From positions 124,001 to 188,000 of the forward strand of contig NZ_JABBNI010000036.1 of the NCBI RefSeq assembly GCF_012926525.1: DNA of 64,000 nucleotides. Direction: 5' to 3'. Under the pieces are notes generated by a model. The model was not told where the DNA came from. It saw only the letters and a list, made by a program, of their open reading frames with translations, and made no database searches. Shown here in pieces: positions 7,826 to 18,195 of this stretch (within the stretch, counting starts at the first letter, position 1; each line of letters starts with the position of its first letter). Both the position numbers and the translations under genes were made by a program. This DNA comes from Clostridium muellerianum. GTDB lineage: Bacteria > Bacillota > Clostridia > Clostridiales > Clostridiaceae.

Positions 7826-7900
7826 CATAATATAACTTATACTTACACTGTTATTTGTTCCCTTAAAAAAGATATTTCGCAATATTTTTTATAAAAAGTG

Positions 7901-7955
7901 TTGACTTTATATATCACAGTGATATAATAAAAACATAATATATCACTGTGATATA
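7901..7955 (+). promoter_or_regulatory. PadR promoter with two operators
   Basis: TTGACT (7901-7906) and TATAAT (7923-7928) are 16 bp apart. Two 17-bp palindromes with the core TATATCAC-N-GTGATATA lie at 7910-7926 (over the -10) and 7939-7955, centres 29 bp apart. They lie just upstream of the PadR gene and are probably its own operators. Confidence 0.85.
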
Positions 7956-8002
7956 TATAAGCGATATGTTGTAATAATATACATAAATGGAGTGAAGTCA
8001 AA

Positions 8003-8557
8003 TTGTCAAAGATAAATAAAACTAAATATGCTATTTTAGGAGTACTTAGTCAAATGTCGGGGTCAGGTTATGATATTAAGAAGTGTTGCGATAATTCTAT
8101 ATCATATTTTTGGAATGAAAACTATGGTCATATATATCCAGTACTTAAAAAGATGGAAGAAGAGGAGTTAATAGTAAAAAGGGTAGAACAAAATGAAGGA
8201 AGGCCCTCTAAAAATGTATATTCAATTACAGAAAAAGGTAGTGAAGAATTAAGAAAATGGCTTATGCTTCCTATAGAAAGTAGCCCTCTTAGATCAGAAC
8301 TTTTACTTAAAATATTTTGGTCAAAGGATATACCCGTTGAAAATATTATTGAAAAGATTAAAACAGAAAAAGAGAAGGCTGAAAAGAATCTTCAGGAATA
8401 TTCAAAGGTTGAGGAAATTTTAAAAGCACAGGAAGGTCGTGAAGATAAAAAGAATTTATTATTATGGCTTACTACCCTTAATTATGGAAAATATGATGAT
8501 GAGGCAAAAATAAAGTGGTGTGAAGAAACCTTAAAATCTTTAGAAAAATTAAAATAA
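8003..8557 (+). CDS. PadR family transcriptional regulator
   Basis: The 184-residue protein has the PadR winged helix at residues 5-80 (KYAILGVLSQMSGSGYDIKK, then WNENYGHIYPVLKKMEEEEL and the wing E-G-R-P-S-K-N-V-Y-S-I-T-E-K-G). A C-terminal helical Vir/AphA-like dimer domain ends in KWCEETLKSLEKLK. The start is TTG at 8003, after GGAGTGAAG. It lies behind a promoter with two palindromic operators and 28 bp before a membrane-protein gene, so it probably represses both. PadR proteins usually sense phenolic or hydrophobic compounds; the ligand here is not evident. Confidence 0.93.
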   Translation: MSKINKTKYAILGVLSQMSGSGYDIKKCCDNSISYFWNENYGHIYPVLKKMEEEELIVKRVEQNEGRPSKNVYSITEKGSEELRKWLMLPIESSPLRSELLLKIFWSKDIPVENIIEKIKTEKEKAEKNLQEYSKVEEILKAQEGREDKKNLLLWLTTLNYGKYDDEAKIKWCEETLKSLEKLK

Positions 8558-8585
8558 AAATGGAAAGTAGAAAGGAAGATTAATT

Positions 8586-9209
8586 ATGGGAAATGCAATA
8601 AAAGGTAGCCTTAATAAAAATCAATCGCTATCAAAAAATATATTTAACAAAGATTTTGTTGTAAGTGCTATTATACCTATTGTAATATTTTATGTTTTTA
8701 ACAAATTTAAAATGCCACTTAACGGCATAATATTGTCTGGAATATGGAGTATTGGTGTGGTTATAGTTAATTTTATTAAAGAACATGAAATTAATGTACT
8801 GGCAACAATGGCAGCAATTTTTTCTGGAGTTGGATTAATAGGTACTATTATATCAAAAAATCCTACTTTTTATTTCATATCTCCTATAGTAAGAGATGTT
8901 TTATATGCTTTAATCTTCTTTGGCTCTTTATTTTTAGAAAAGCCTTTAATTCAATTAATAGTTGAACAAAGCTATTTTAAAAATCCTCCAGAAGAACTTA
9001 GAAAAAATGCAAAGTATAAATCAACATGGATAATTTTAACTATTGCTTGGGGTGCATTAAATGTGAGTCAAGCAGTAATAGGTATTATATTATTAAATCT
9101 AGTATCTATGCAGTCATATTATGCTATAATTACTCTTTATTCAAATATTTCTACTCCTCTGCTTATAGCTTTTTCTATATCATTTCCTAGCTGGTATTGG
9201 AAAAAATAG
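8586..9209 (+). CDS. VC0807-like integral membrane protein
   Basis: The 207-residue hydrophobic protein has about six predicted membrane segments, for example FVVSAIIPIVIFYVF, ILSGIWSIGVVIVNFI, VLATMAAIFSGVGLIGTII and the final YAIITLYSNISTPLLIAFSI. Conserved-looking polar positions (N-x-F-K-M-P, F-L-E-K-P) resemble the VC0807/septation-like family of unknown function. AGGAAG precedes the ATG. It is the second gene of a PadR operon, an arrangement often seen for envelope or drug-response membrane proteins. No transporter motif is visible, so the role is left open. Confidence 0.75.
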   Translation: MGNAIKGSLNKNQSLSKNIFNKDFVVSAIIPIVIFYVFNKFKMPLNGIILSGIWSIGVVIVNFIKEHEINVLATMAAIFSGVGLIGTIISKNPTFYFISPIVRDVLYALIFFGSLFLEKPLIQLIVEQSYFKNPPEELRKNAKYKSTWIILTIAWGALNVSQAVIGIILLNLVSMQSYYAIITLYSNISTPLLIAFSISFPSWYWKK

Positions 9210-9246
9210 TTTTATCCGAAAATCTAATGACATTGAGATGAAAAGA

Positions 9247-9278
9247 TATGTTAGTATATTTTGTATCATACTGTGTCA
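9247..9278 (+). repeat. Fragment of the 159-bp palindromic repeat family
   Basis: About 32 bp match one arm of the repeats at 43905 and 50066 (core ATGTTAGTATATTTTG followed by a CATACTG-GTCA segment) with few mismatches. Both ends of the element are missing. Confidence 0.5.
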
Positions 9279-9425
9279 TGAGAAATGAAAAGAACAATTC
9301 AAATGATGTGCTATGTCATTGTCGTAATAAGTGCAGTTGAAGGAGTTTAAGGAAAAACAGAAACAGTAAAGTAGTTACTTGAAAGATATAACATTTGAGT
9401 GGGAAATACCAATCAGTGCAAAAAC

Positions 9426-9462
9426 AAATCACTATAATTTTGGCCAAAAATTATAGTGATTT
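9426..9462 (-). terminator. Terminator at the 3' end of the MFS gene
   Basis: AAATCACTATAATTTT pairs with its complement around a TGGCC centre. It overlaps the last codons of the leftward MFS gene and is probably that gene's terminator. Confidence 0.7.
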
Positions 9463-10698
9463 GGTAATATGATTTATACAAGTCCGTCCTACCTTTATTA
9501 GATAGTCAGAATAATTTAGCATTAGTATAAAAAATGATGCTATAATTGATAGCACAAATATCAAAGGCCACACTGCATTAATACCCATAAGGTGAATATA
9601 TTTACTCATAACTGAAGTTCCAAGTGTTGCACCTATAGCCCAACTTATACCGGTTAAAGCACTAAATCTAGCTCTAAAATTTGCAGGACTATTATTTGCT
9701 AAATATGTGTCAATATTTGTGCATGTTAATATCTCTCCAATAGTCCATAATACTGTAGACACAACAAGTAGTGGAAGGTAGTGGGTTATTCCTATCATGC
9801 CAAAACCCAAAGCATAAAATACACCTGACATTGATATGTTCATAAGCGGGCTATTTTTTTTCGTAAGATTAGTAATAACCAAAGTTAATAGTATTACTGT
9901 AAAAGCATTAATACTTGTTAGTAAACCAAATATCTCTGAGCTTTTTGAAGCATATATTTTATTTAATTGTAATGGCAGAGAAAAATTGCTTTGAGTATAT
10001 GCAACATCATATATTATATATATGAATAAAAAAATTACAATTTTAGGTCTTTTTAAAATAGCCTGAATGGTGCTGCCTGATTCTTTCTTTTCTTTAAAAG
10101 CTAAATTTGTGCTGATGACTTTTGATTTAGTTTCTTCAATATATATTAATGAAATACATACCACTATAAGTGATGTTAGGGAATCTCCTAAAAAAAACAA
10201 TTTAAGATGGTTATTAAATAGAAATCCGGCTATCATAGGGCCAAAAGCTGCTCCAATATTAATTCCTAGATATTCTAATGAAAATCCAGCATTTCTTTTA
10301 TCAGGAGGCAGGAGATCTACTACCAGTGCATTCAGTGCAGGTCTTACTGCACCATTAAAAAATGTTGAAATTAAAATTAAGAATATAATAATAGATGGAT
10401 TTTCCATAAAAGCGCAGGGAATAAGAGTTAAGGCTGATACAGTTTGTGCTAAAATGTAAGTTTTCTTTCGTCCAACTTTATCTGCTAGCATTCCACCTAG
10501 TATTGATCCTGGTACAATTAGTAAAGAGCTGATTGTAGCGATAATGCCGATAATTTCGATATTCATTTTTAGTTTTTCTGTCAGATACAATGTTAGAAAT
10601 GGAACTACAAAGCCCCCTAATCTGTTTATAACATGTACAAAAAATAAAATGTATATACTTCTAGGGAGACCTCTGTATATAGAGAACTTTTTAAGCAT
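9451..10698 (-). CDS. MFS transporter
   Basis: The 415-residue protein has about 12 membrane segments in two halves. The MFS loop 2-3 signature GGMLADKVGRKKTYILAQTV and the matching GAAFGPMIAGFLFNNH (motif C-like) support a DHA1-type drug/solute exporter. The start at 10698 is set by AGGAGGT 7 bases upstream; a longer frame to 10755 has no such site. It is transcribed alone, ending in a hairpin. The substrate cannot be inferred, and there is no adjacent dedicated regulator. Confidence 0.92.
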   Translation of the reverse strand: MLKKFSIYRGLPRSIYILFFVHVINRLGGFVVPFLTLYLTEKLKMNIEIIGIIATISSLLIVPGSILGGMLADKVGRKKTYILAQTVSALTLIPCAFMENPSIIIFLILISTFFNGAVRPALNALVVDLLPPDKRNAGFSLEYLGINIGAAFGPMIAGFLFNNHLKLFFLGDSLTSLIVVCISLIYIEETKSKVISTNLAFKEKKESGSTIQAILKRPKIVIFLFIYIIYDVAYTQSNFSLPLQLNKIYASKSSEIFGLLTSINAFTVILLTLVITNLTKKNSPLMNISMSGVFYALGFGMIGITHYLPLLVVSTVLWTIGEILTCTNIDTYLANNSPANFRARFSALTGISWAIGATLGTSVMSKYIHLMGINAVWPLIFVLSIIASFFILMLNYSDYLIKVGRTCINHITKSL

Positions 10699-10926
10699 GT
10701 ATGCACCTCCTAGTACAGTAATTATAGAGGACAATTGCCAGAGGACAGAGGACAATGAAGGTGAGTTTTCTTCCTTATGTCAGAAAAATTCTCATTTCTT
10801 GTATGTGAGAAAGTTAAGTTAGCATAATTATTTAGTGTTTATATTGTACCACAATTGAATAATTATGGAAATGAAAATGTTTTTTTAAAGTTGTATTTAT
10901 TTAAGAAAGGGTGACATACATAATAA

Positions 10927-10962
10927 ATAAACCAGTACTTAATATTGAAAGTACTGGTTTAT
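10927..10962 (-). terminator. Terminator of the chemoreceptor gene
   Basis: A 14-bp perfect stem (ATAAACCAGTACTT with AAGTACTGGTTTAT) lies just past the stop of the leftward gene at 10971 and is followed on that strand by a T-rich stretch. Confidence 0.85.
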
Positions 10963-10970
10963 ATAAAATG

Positions 10971-13013
10971 TTATTTAATTCTAAATTTATTTAGCTCCAT
11001 TTGTACTTCATGTATTAAATCATTCAATGTGTTGGCATGATTACTAACTTCTTCCGATGAAGCAGATTGCTGTTCAATAGAAGCTAACATTTCTTCAGTT
11101 GATGCAGAGGTTTCCTGGGATAAAGCTGAAATATTTTCTATCATTTCTGTAACCTTAAGTTTTTGATCAACTAATATTTTAATAGAATTTGTCTGATTTT
11201 TAATATCATCCAATGATAACATTATAGAATCTTTTAATGAACTAAAAGAGGCATTTACGTTTTCAACAGCAGCTTTTTGCTCAGAATTTGTCTGGTTAGT
11301 TTTTTTCATTTCCAAAACTGCATCTTTTGTATCATTAATTACTGTAGTAATAATATCTCTAATATTTTCAGAGGATATTTGGGATTGTTCTGCAAGTTGT
11401 CTAACTTCATCAGCTACAACAGCAAATCCCTTTCCAGATTCACCAGCTCTTGCTGCTTCTATGGAAGCATTTAAGGATAAAAGATTAGTTTGTTCAGAAA
11501 TACCAGATATTACATCAACTACTTCTATTATATTAGCTGTTTTTTCATTTAAGGTATTTATGATATTTTCTACCTTTAACAAGGAATTTTCTAGATTTGC
11601 ATAAGTTTTAGACAAATCACAAATATCCTTTTCTCCTAATTTAAGACTTTGATTTGAAGTATTAAGGGCCCCATTTGCCTTTTCTGAATTCTGCATTACA
11701 GAATCTATTTCTTCACCTAGTTTTTGAGTAGCTCTTGAACCTTTATCCATGTTAGTAGCTTGTTCCATAGTTCCTTTAGATATATGATCTATAGCATCAC
11801 TTACTTCATTAATAGCTTTTGAATTTTCAGTAGCTATTCTCATTAATCCTTCCGAACTATTCTCAACCTGTTTAAACTTTTCATCTATATTAAGCAATAG
11901 AGATTTTACATTTTCTAGCATGTTGTTATAATCATTTGAAATCTGAATCCCCTCTGTAATATTATTGATTTGTAGGGGAGTTATAAAATCACCTTCGGAT
12001 GTCCTTTTAATTGCTGTAGAAATTTTAGTGAATATATTCATTATGTATTTTGAAATAAAAATAGCAATTATCATAGCAATTACTATTCCAATTATAATTG
12101 AGGTAATGCTAAAGTATACTAAATTTTTTGTTGAATTTGTTATATAGCTGTAAGGCATAAGTGATATAATTCTAATTCCTAACTTGTCATAAGTTGAATA
12201 CTCTACATAATACTTTTTATTAAGCAGATTGACATTTTGGTTGCCCTCTTTATTTTGATAAATTCCATCTACCCAACTATACTGTTTTGCAAATTCAGTT
12301 TTATCTTCTATGATATTTTTAATATCTTTTTTATTATTATTTTTTACAGAAAGATTAACGCCAACTTCTTTTCCTAACCCGGAAGTTAATAACGTTCCAG
12401 TTTGGTCACTTATAATAAGTTTATTATTTGTGCTGTTTTCAAATTGTTTTCTTAAATCGCCTAGAGAGTTTAGATTTATGTCATATCCAACTACACCTAT
12501 TATGTTATTGTCTTTTATAACTGGATAAGAAACTGAAATCATCATATTTCCAGTTATTTTATCCTTATAGGCGTCGAACCAGTTTAGTCCATTTTTAGAG
12601 ATGGTATCCTTATATGTTTTTGTGTTTTTAGGATTATCAAAATTTGTATAAGGTGCAATAAACATTTTGTTTTCAGTACCATCAATATAATAGACTCCTG
12701 CTAAGGATTTATCCGAACTCAAAAATTTCTCACTTAATTTTTGTATGCTGTCAAAGCTGTTAGCTTGGCCATATAAATTAGATATAGAGTTTGCATAATT
12801 TTTAATTGATAGTTCATATCCATTAAAATATGTTGCCATAGTAACCTTAGAAGTTTTAACAATTGAATTATTCTGACTCTTTAAATTAGAAGTAATGGAA
12901 CTTTGTGAATGGAAATACATTATTGTAGTAGTTATTATAAGACATACTAGTACAGTTAATATATTTAATGATTTTAAAATAAAACTTAGACTTTTTTTAC
13001 TAGACTTGATCAT
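10971..13013 (-). CDS. Methyl-accepting chemotaxis protein with dCache sensor
   Basis: The 680-residue receptor has a first membrane helix at residues 10-32 ([19 protein letters not shown]) and an extracellular region of about 270 residues with dCache features ([16 protein letters not shown], then [20 protein letters not shown]). A second helix ([16 protein letters not shown]) leads to a HAMP linker and a signalling domain with the conserved tip [18 protein letters not shown]. The start at 13013 follows AGGAGG. dCache domains usually bind amino acids or other small organic ligands. No che genes lie nearby, so it must feed a chemotaxis cluster elsewhere. Confidence 0.95.
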   Translation of the reverse strand: MIKSSKKSLSFILKSLNILTVLVCLIITTTIMYFHSQSSITSNLKSQNNSIVKTSKVTMATYFNGYELSIKNYANSISNLYGQANSFDSIQKLSEKFLSSDKSLAGVYYIDGTENKMFIAPYTNFDNPKNTKTYKDTISKNGLNWFDAYKDKITGNMMISVSYPVIKDNNIIGVVGYDINLNSLGDLRKQFENSTNNKLIISDQTGTLLTSGLGKEVGVNLSVKNNNKKDIKNIIEDKTEFAKQYSWVDGIYQNKEGNQNVNLLNKKYYVEYSTYDKLGIRIISLMPYSYITNSTKNLVYFSITSIIIGIVIAMIIAIFISKYIMNIFTKISTAIKRTSEGDFITPLQINNITEGIQISNDYNNMLENVKSLLLNIDEKFKQVENSSEGLMRIATENSKAINEVSDAIDHISKGTMEQATNMDKGSRATQKLGEEIDSVMQNSEKANGALNTSNQSLKLGEKDICDLSKTYANLENSLLKVENIINTLNEKTANIIEVVDVISGISEQTNLLSLNASIEAARAGESGKGFAVVADEVRQLAEQSQISSENIRDIITTVINDTKDAVLEMKKTNQTNSEQKAAVENVNASFSSLKDSIMLSLDDIKNQTNSIKILVDQKLKVTEMIENISALSQETSASTEEMLASIEQQSASSEEVSNHANTLNDLIHEVQMELNKFRIK

Positions 13014-13328
13014 AATATTTGTGAACCTCCTTATATGATAATTAATATTGTGTAGTTCATATATATAACAGGATTTATATATGCCGTAAATAGGCAAATT
13101 AAAATGCTTTTATGGTACGTACAAATCACTAGTTAAGCTTGGAACTTCATATTTAGTATAGCTGATTTTTTTACAAAATTCAACAAAGGTATTTTATTTA
13201 TGAATAAATGTATTTAGTAACCAGTTGGATCTGAAACAAGGTTTTATTTATGCGGTTTAATTTTAATTATAGCGCTATGATCTTAAAGGCAGATAACATG
13301 AAAGATACTTAATTATGAAGGTATTTTC
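13014..13328. other. Intergenic stretch between chemoreceptor and PadR terminator
   Basis: This is AT-rich DNA with no supported gene. It must hold the leftward promoter of the chemoreceptor, but I could not fix one well-spaced pair. Confidence 0.4.
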
Positions 13329-13366
13329 AAGAACCCAGGTACAGAAAAATTTTATACTGGGTTCTT
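13329..13366 (-). terminator. Terminator of the padR gene
   Basis: AAGAACCCAG pairs with CTGGGTTCTT around an 18-base loop, 45 bp beyond the PadR stop. Confidence 0.75.
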
Positions 13367-13410
13367 CATATTTAATATAATAAATTGAATTATTGTAAAA
13401 TATCATATAA

Positions 13411-13971
13411 CTATTTAGTCTTTACTGGATTTTCAATCCTTTTTATGCAATCTTCAAGCCAATCTATATAGCTTTGTTCTCTCATAATAGCTCCATTTAA
13501 AACAATATAATCACCAAAACTAGAACAAGATATTTTAGATATATCCTTTTTATTTAAAAGTTCCCCCATAGAATTTTTTAGGTAATTTAGTCTTTCTACA
13601 TGTTTGTTCAGTTGACTTTTAAACTGTTTTAATAAGGTGTCAATATCCATTTCATCACAAAAATAGGCTTTAAGTCTGAAAATATCCTTAGGTGTTGGTT
13701 CTAAAGGTTCATCTTCAGTAAGCCACTTTTGCAAATCCTTTTTTCCACTTTCAGTTATTGTGTATAATTTTTTTTCTAGCTTTTCTCCCTGTATTACTGT
13801 CTCATAAGAAATAAGTCCTTCATCTGTTAATTTCTTCAGCTCAGGATATATTTGACTGTGTTTAGCATACCAAAATTCTACTAAACCCTCATTAAATTCT
13901 TTTGTTATATCATAGCCAGTTAATGGTTTTCTATTAATAAGTCCTAGAATTGCATATTTTAAAGTCCTCAT
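13411..13971 (-). CDS. PadR family transcriptional regulator
   Basis: The 186-residue protein carries the PadR winged helix (RTLKYAILGLINRKPLTGYD, then FWYAKHSQIYPELKKLTDEG and a K-L-E-K-K-L-Y-T-I-T-E-S-G wing). A C-terminal helical domain has KAYFCDEMDIDTLLKQFKSQ and ends IDWLEDCIKRIENP. GAGGTG lies 9 bases before ATG 13971; an in-frame GTG four codons earlier overlaps that site. It is divergent from the 2-enoate reductase gene, and the shared promoter region has a 9-bp inverted repeat, so the reductase is its likely target. PadR regulators often respond to cinnamate-like acids, which are also substrates of enoate reductases. Confidence 0.93.
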   Translation of the reverse strand: MRTLKYAILGLINRKPLTGYDITKEFNEGLVEFWYAKHSQIYPELKKLTDEGLISYETVIQGEKLEKKLYTITESGKKDLQKWLTEDEPLEPTPKDIFRLKAYFCDEMDIDTLLKQFKSQLNKHVERLNYLKNSMGELLNKKDISKISCSSFGDYIVLNGAIMREQSYIDWLEDCIKRIENPVKTK

Positions 13972-13989
13972 ATTATATAACACCTCGTT

Positions 13990-14027
13990 CTTTCTATACA
14001 GTTATTTTATCATTACTTTATAGAAAG
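13990..14027. promoter_or_regulatory. Inverted repeat, probable PadR operator
   Basis: CTTTCTATA (13990-13998) and TATAGAAAG (14019-14027) form perfect 9-bp arms, 20 bp apart, immediately upstream of the PadR start and in the divergent intergenic region of the 2-enoate reductase. Confidence 0.65.
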
Positions 14028-14149
14028 TAAAATATAACATGGAAAAATAAACATGTAAACATTGACATGATAGATTGTTAAATATATAATTATCTATATA
14101 CTAATTAAACGTTTAATTACCCATATTATGTGAAATTAGGAGTGGTTTT

Positions 14150-16144
14150 ATGAATAAGTATAAAAAACTATTTGAACCAATCAAAATTGGAAATTGCGAA
14201 ATAAAAAATCGTTTTGCATTAGCACCAATGGGACCATTAGGATTAGCTGACAGCGAGGGTGGATTTAATCAAAGAGGAATCGATTACTATACTGAAAGAG
14301 CAAAAGGTGGTACAGGTTTAATTATTACAGGAGTTACTTTTGTAGATAATGAAGTTGAAGAACACGGTATGCCAAATTGCCCATGTCCTACACATAATCC
14401 TGTTCAATTTGTTAGAACTGCAAGAGAAATGACTGAGAGAATACATGCATATAATGCTAAAGTATTTTTACAAATGTCAGGTGGTTTTGGTAGAGTAACT
14501 ATACCTACTAATCTTGGAGAATTTCCACCTGTTGCACCATCAGCAATTCAACATAGATGGCTTGATAAAATCTGCCGTGAGCTTACAGTAGATGAAATTA
14601 AGTCCATAGTAAAAAAATTTGGAGATGGAGCTTATAATGCAAAGAGAGCTGGTTTTGACGGAGTTCAAATTCATGCTGTTCACGAGGGATATCTTATAGA
14701 TCAATTTGCTATTTCATTATTTAATCACAGAACAGATGAATATGGTGGAAGTTTAGAAAACAGACTTCGTTTTGCACGTGAAATAGTTGAAGAAATTAAA
14801 AATAGATGTGGAGAAGATTTCCCAGTAACTCTTAGATATTCACCAAAGAGCTTTATTAAAGATTTAAGGGATGGAGCACTTCCAGGTGAAGAATTTGTTG
14901 AAAAGGGAAGAGATTTAGAAGAAGGAATTGAAGCTGCTAAATTACTTGTATCTTATGGATATGATTCATTGGATACAGACGTTGGATCATATGATTCATG
15001 GTGGTGGAGTCATCCACCAATGTACCAGGAAAAAGGACTTTACAGACCTTATGCTAAATTAATGAAAGAAACTGTAGAGGTTCCTATTATATGTGCAGGA
15101 AGAATGGATGATCCAGATATGGCACTTGAAGCTGTTGAAAATGGAACATGTGATATTATAAGTCTTGGAAGACCATTACTTGCAGATCCTGATTATGTAA
15201 ATAAGTTAAGAAGTAATAATTGTAAATCAATTAGACCTTGTATATCATGTCAGGAAGGATGTATGGGAAGAATTCAGCACTATTCAATGCTTAACTGTGC
15301 TGTAAATCCTCAGGCTTGTAAGGAAAAAGACAATACACTTCTTCCTATATTAAAGAAGAAAAAGGTTTTAATAGTTGGTGGAGGAGTAGCAGGTTGTGAA
15401 GCAGCAAGAGTTTTAGCGCTTAGAGGACATGAACCAGTGGTTTATGAAAAGAGTGATAGACTAGGAGGAAACCTTATTCCAGGTGGAGCTCCAGAATTTA
15501 AGAAAGATGATATTGCTTTAGCTAACTGGTATGCACATACATTAAAAGAATTAAATGTAGAAGTAAATTTAAATAGTGAAGTTACTAAAGAACAGGTTTT
15601 AAAGGCTGACTTTGACAGCATAATAATTGCTACAGGTTCTACACCAAAGGTATTTTCACTTGGAGATGATAATAAAGTATTTACAGCAGCAGATGTATTA
15701 ACAGAAAAGAAAGACTGTGGAAATACTACTGTTGTAATAGGTGGTGGTTTAGTTGGATGTGAAACTGCACTTGACCTTGCAAAGAAGGGCAAGAAGGTAG
15801 TTATAGTAGAAGCATTAAATAAAATTCTTGCACTAAATGGACCTTTGTGTTCTGCAAACAGTGAAATGCTTGAAAGACTTATTCCATTTAATGGTATAGA
15901 GGTAAGAGCAAATTCAAAGGTTAAATCATATAAAGATGGAATTTTGGAAGTTGAAACAGAAAAGGGAATAGATAAAATAAAATGTGATTCTGTAATACTT
16001 TCTGTTGGATATAAAGAAGAAAATTCTTTATACAAGGAATTAGAATTTGAAGTTCCAGAAATTCATCTTTTAGGAGATGCTCGTAAGGTTGCAAATATCA
16101 TGTATGCTATTTGGGATGCTTATGAAGTTGCAAATCATATATAA
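14150..16144 (+). CDS. enr: 2-enoate reductase / NADH:flavin oxidoreductase (OYE-type, Fe-S flavoprotein)
   Basis: The 664-residue protein matches the clostridial 2-enoate reductase plan. An old-yellow-enzyme TIM barrel (residues 1-350) binds FMN and has HAVHEGYLIDQFAI and the N-H-R-T-D-E-Y-G-G-S-L-E-N-R motif. A [4Fe-4S] site lies at about 364-385 (CISCQEGCMG and a later C). A C-terminal FAD/NAD(P) module carries VLIVGGGVAGCEAARVLALR near 405 and VVIGGGLVGCETALDLAKKG near 530. It would reduce the C=C bond of enoates such as cinnamate with NADH, anaerobically. The closely related 2,4-dienoyl-CoA reductase and BaiCD/BaiH bile-acid enzymes are alternatives. It is divergent from PadR and ends in a terminator. 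Confidence 0.88.
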   Translation: MNKYKKLFEPIKIGNCEIKNRFALAPMGPLGLADSEGGFNQRGIDYYTERAKGGTGLIITGVTFVDNEVEEHGMPNCPCPTHNPVQFVRTAREMTERIHAYNAKVFLQMSGGFGRVTIPTNLGEFPPVAPSAIQHRWLDKICRELTVDEIKSIVKKFGDGAYNAKRAGFDGVQIHAVHEGYLIDQFAISLFNHRTDEYGGSLENRLRFAREIVEEIKNRCGEDFPVTLRYSPKSFIKDLRDGALPGEEFVEKGRDLEEGIEAAKLLVSYGYDSLDTDVGSYDSWWWSHPPMYQEKGLYRPYAKLMKETVEVPIICAGRMDDPDMALEAVENGTCDIISLGRPLLADPDYVNKLRSNNCKSIRPCISCQEGCMGRIQHYSMLNCAVNPQACKEKDNTLLPILKKKKVLIVGGGVAGCEAARVLALRGHEPVVYEKSDRLGGNLIPGGAPEFKKDDIALANWYAHTLKELNVEVNLNSEVTKEQVLKADFDSIIIATGSTPKVFSLGDDNKVFTAADVLTEKKDCGNTTVVIGGGLVGCETALDLAKKGKKVVIVEALNKILALNGPLCSANSEMLERLIPFNGIEVRANSKVKSYKDGILEVETEKGIDKIKCDSVILSVGYKEENSLYKELEFEVPEIHLLGDARKVANIMYAIWDAYEVANHI

Positions 16145-16182
16145 TTGAATAAATCTAAGTTTGAATAAAAAATAGTATTTAT

Positions 16183-16223
16183 AAAAAAGACTGTCTCAAA
16201 ATAATGAGGGGCAGTCTTTTTTA
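16183..16223 (+). terminator. Terminator after the 2-enoate reductase gene
   Basis: AAAAGACTG pairs with CAGTCTTTT, followed by further T residues. The loop is about 18 bases. Confidence 0.85.
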
Positions 16224-16482
16224 TTATGATAGAAATGGATATTTTTGAAATTAATATAATAAAATCAACTATTTACCGTAAAACTATATAAAAAATAATA
16301 TATAAAAATGTAAAAAATATTAATATAATTAAGTTAAGAAAAATCAGTAAAGTATAAAGATAAGGAGGTAAAAATTCAAATAAAATATTATAAAAAATTT
16401 AGTATTATGTGTAAGTTGCTGCTGCAGATCAAGCAGCTGTATTTAATTATCTAAAAACATTTTAAGTAGGAGGCAACTCAAT

Positions 16483-18195
16483 ATGATGTGGTTTAATAAT
16501 TTAAAAATGAAACAGAAGATTATATCTAGCTTTATTTTAGTATCATTATTTGTAGGTATTGTTGGAGGGATTGGGGTACTAAATATGGGGAAGATAAATT
16601 CAAATTCTTCTCTTATGTACAATGATGATTTAGAAATATTAAAAGATCTTCAACAGGTAAACTCAAATTCTTTACATGGACGTTTGTTAATAATAAATCT
16701 TGTTGAATCTAGGGATTTTAATAAAGTTAAGGAAACTCAAGATGAACTAAGTAAGTATAGAGAACAAAATAATAAGATGCTAAAAGAATATGAGGAACAT
16801 GGACTAAATTCTACAGAAAAAGGTATATATGCACAATTTCAAAAAGATTTAAAAGATTATAGAGAAGCTTCTGGCAATGTAATAAATCTTGTTTCAAATC
16901 AAAAATATGATGATGCTATGGTAGCAAGTAAAAAAAGTGCAGCCATTAGAGATAAATTGACTACTTCACTTGATAAATTAATACAAATAACTGATGATGA
17001 AGCAAGTAATAGGAACAAAAGCAATAATAAATTGTATAAAAATTCTTTTTATGTTGTGGGTGCAGCAAGTATTTTTGGACTTATCATAGCAATTATTCTT
17101 GGATTTATAATAGCTTCAGTAATCTCTAATAGAATAAGACAGGTATTAGTTTTTGCAGAAGCAGTAGGAAATGGAGATTTAACTAAATCTATAAACATTA
17201 ATTCTAAAGATGAAATAGGAAGTTTAGCTGAATCACTAAATAAAGCAGTTAACGGTGTAAGAAATTTAATATCACAAATAACTTATAGTGCTGGGGAAAT
17301 TAGTGCGTCTAGTGAAGAATTATCTGCTACAACCCAGGAGATTTCATCAAAGATGGATTTAGTTAATAGATCAACAGAACAAATTGCTAAAGGTGCTCAA
17401 GATTTAAGTACAGTTACTGAAAAAGTAAGTGTTTCAACACAAGAAATTGATGAAACTACAAATAAATTGGCAAAATAATCCAGTGATGCAGCTATTTCTG
17501 TAAAGGAGATTAGAAATCGTGCTATTGATATAAAATCAAAAGCATCAAAAAATATTGAAGCTGGAAACTTAATTTATGAAGAAAAACGTTCTAATATTAT
17601 AAAAGCAATTGAAGAGGGTGAAGTAGTTCAGGAAGTGAAAATAATGGCTGATTCTATAGGAAGTATTGCATCTCAAACCAATCTTCTTGCTTTAAATGCT
17701 GCAATTGAAGCAGCAAGAGCAGGAGAACATGGAAAAGGGTTTGCAGTAGTAGCTGACGAAGTTAGAGAACTTGCAGAACAATCTGCTGAAGCAGTTACGA
17801 ATATACAGACTATGGTAGTACAGATACAAAATGCATTTAGTAATCTTTCACAAAGCAGTCATGAGGCACTAGATTACATAGCAAATGATGTTAAGCCAAG
17901 TTACCAGCTGCTTATGGATACAGGTATTCAGTATGAAACAGATGCTGAGTTTGTTAGTAATATGTCTGAAAAAATTGCTATATTATCTAAACAAATGAGT
18001 GAGGTAGTAGAACAGGTAAGTGGGGCTATTCAAAATGTATCTGCTACGGCTCAAGAATCTGCAGCAGGTTCTGAAGAAATATTAGGTAATATACACGAAA
18101 TGACTTTAGTAATTAGTGATGTTTCAAAGTCTGCTCAAAGTCAAGCTGAACTTGCACAGGAGCTTAATAATATAGTTCAGCAATTTAAGATATAA
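16483..18195 (+). pseudogene. Methyl-accepting chemotaxis protein split by one in-frame TAA
   Basis: Two open frames are in the same phase, separated only by TAA at 17476-17478. The first part (331 codons) holds a membrane helix, a four-helix-bundle-like sensor, a second membrane helix (VVGAASIFGLIIAIILGFII), HAMP and the start of the signalling domain. The second continues without a gap ([20 protein letters not shown]) into the tip [18 protein letters not shown] and ends QFKI, as complete receptors do. Without the stop it would be about 570 residues, normal for the family. AGGAGG precedes the ATG. Either a recent nonsense mutation or a sequencing error; the truncated product would lack the CheA/CheW-binding tip. 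Confidence 0.88.

Noticed and set aside
16330-16482. A possible coding remnant (ADQAAVFNYLKTF) before the split chemoreceptor
   Set aside because: Only about 15 codons follow a stop, with no start; too short to support.
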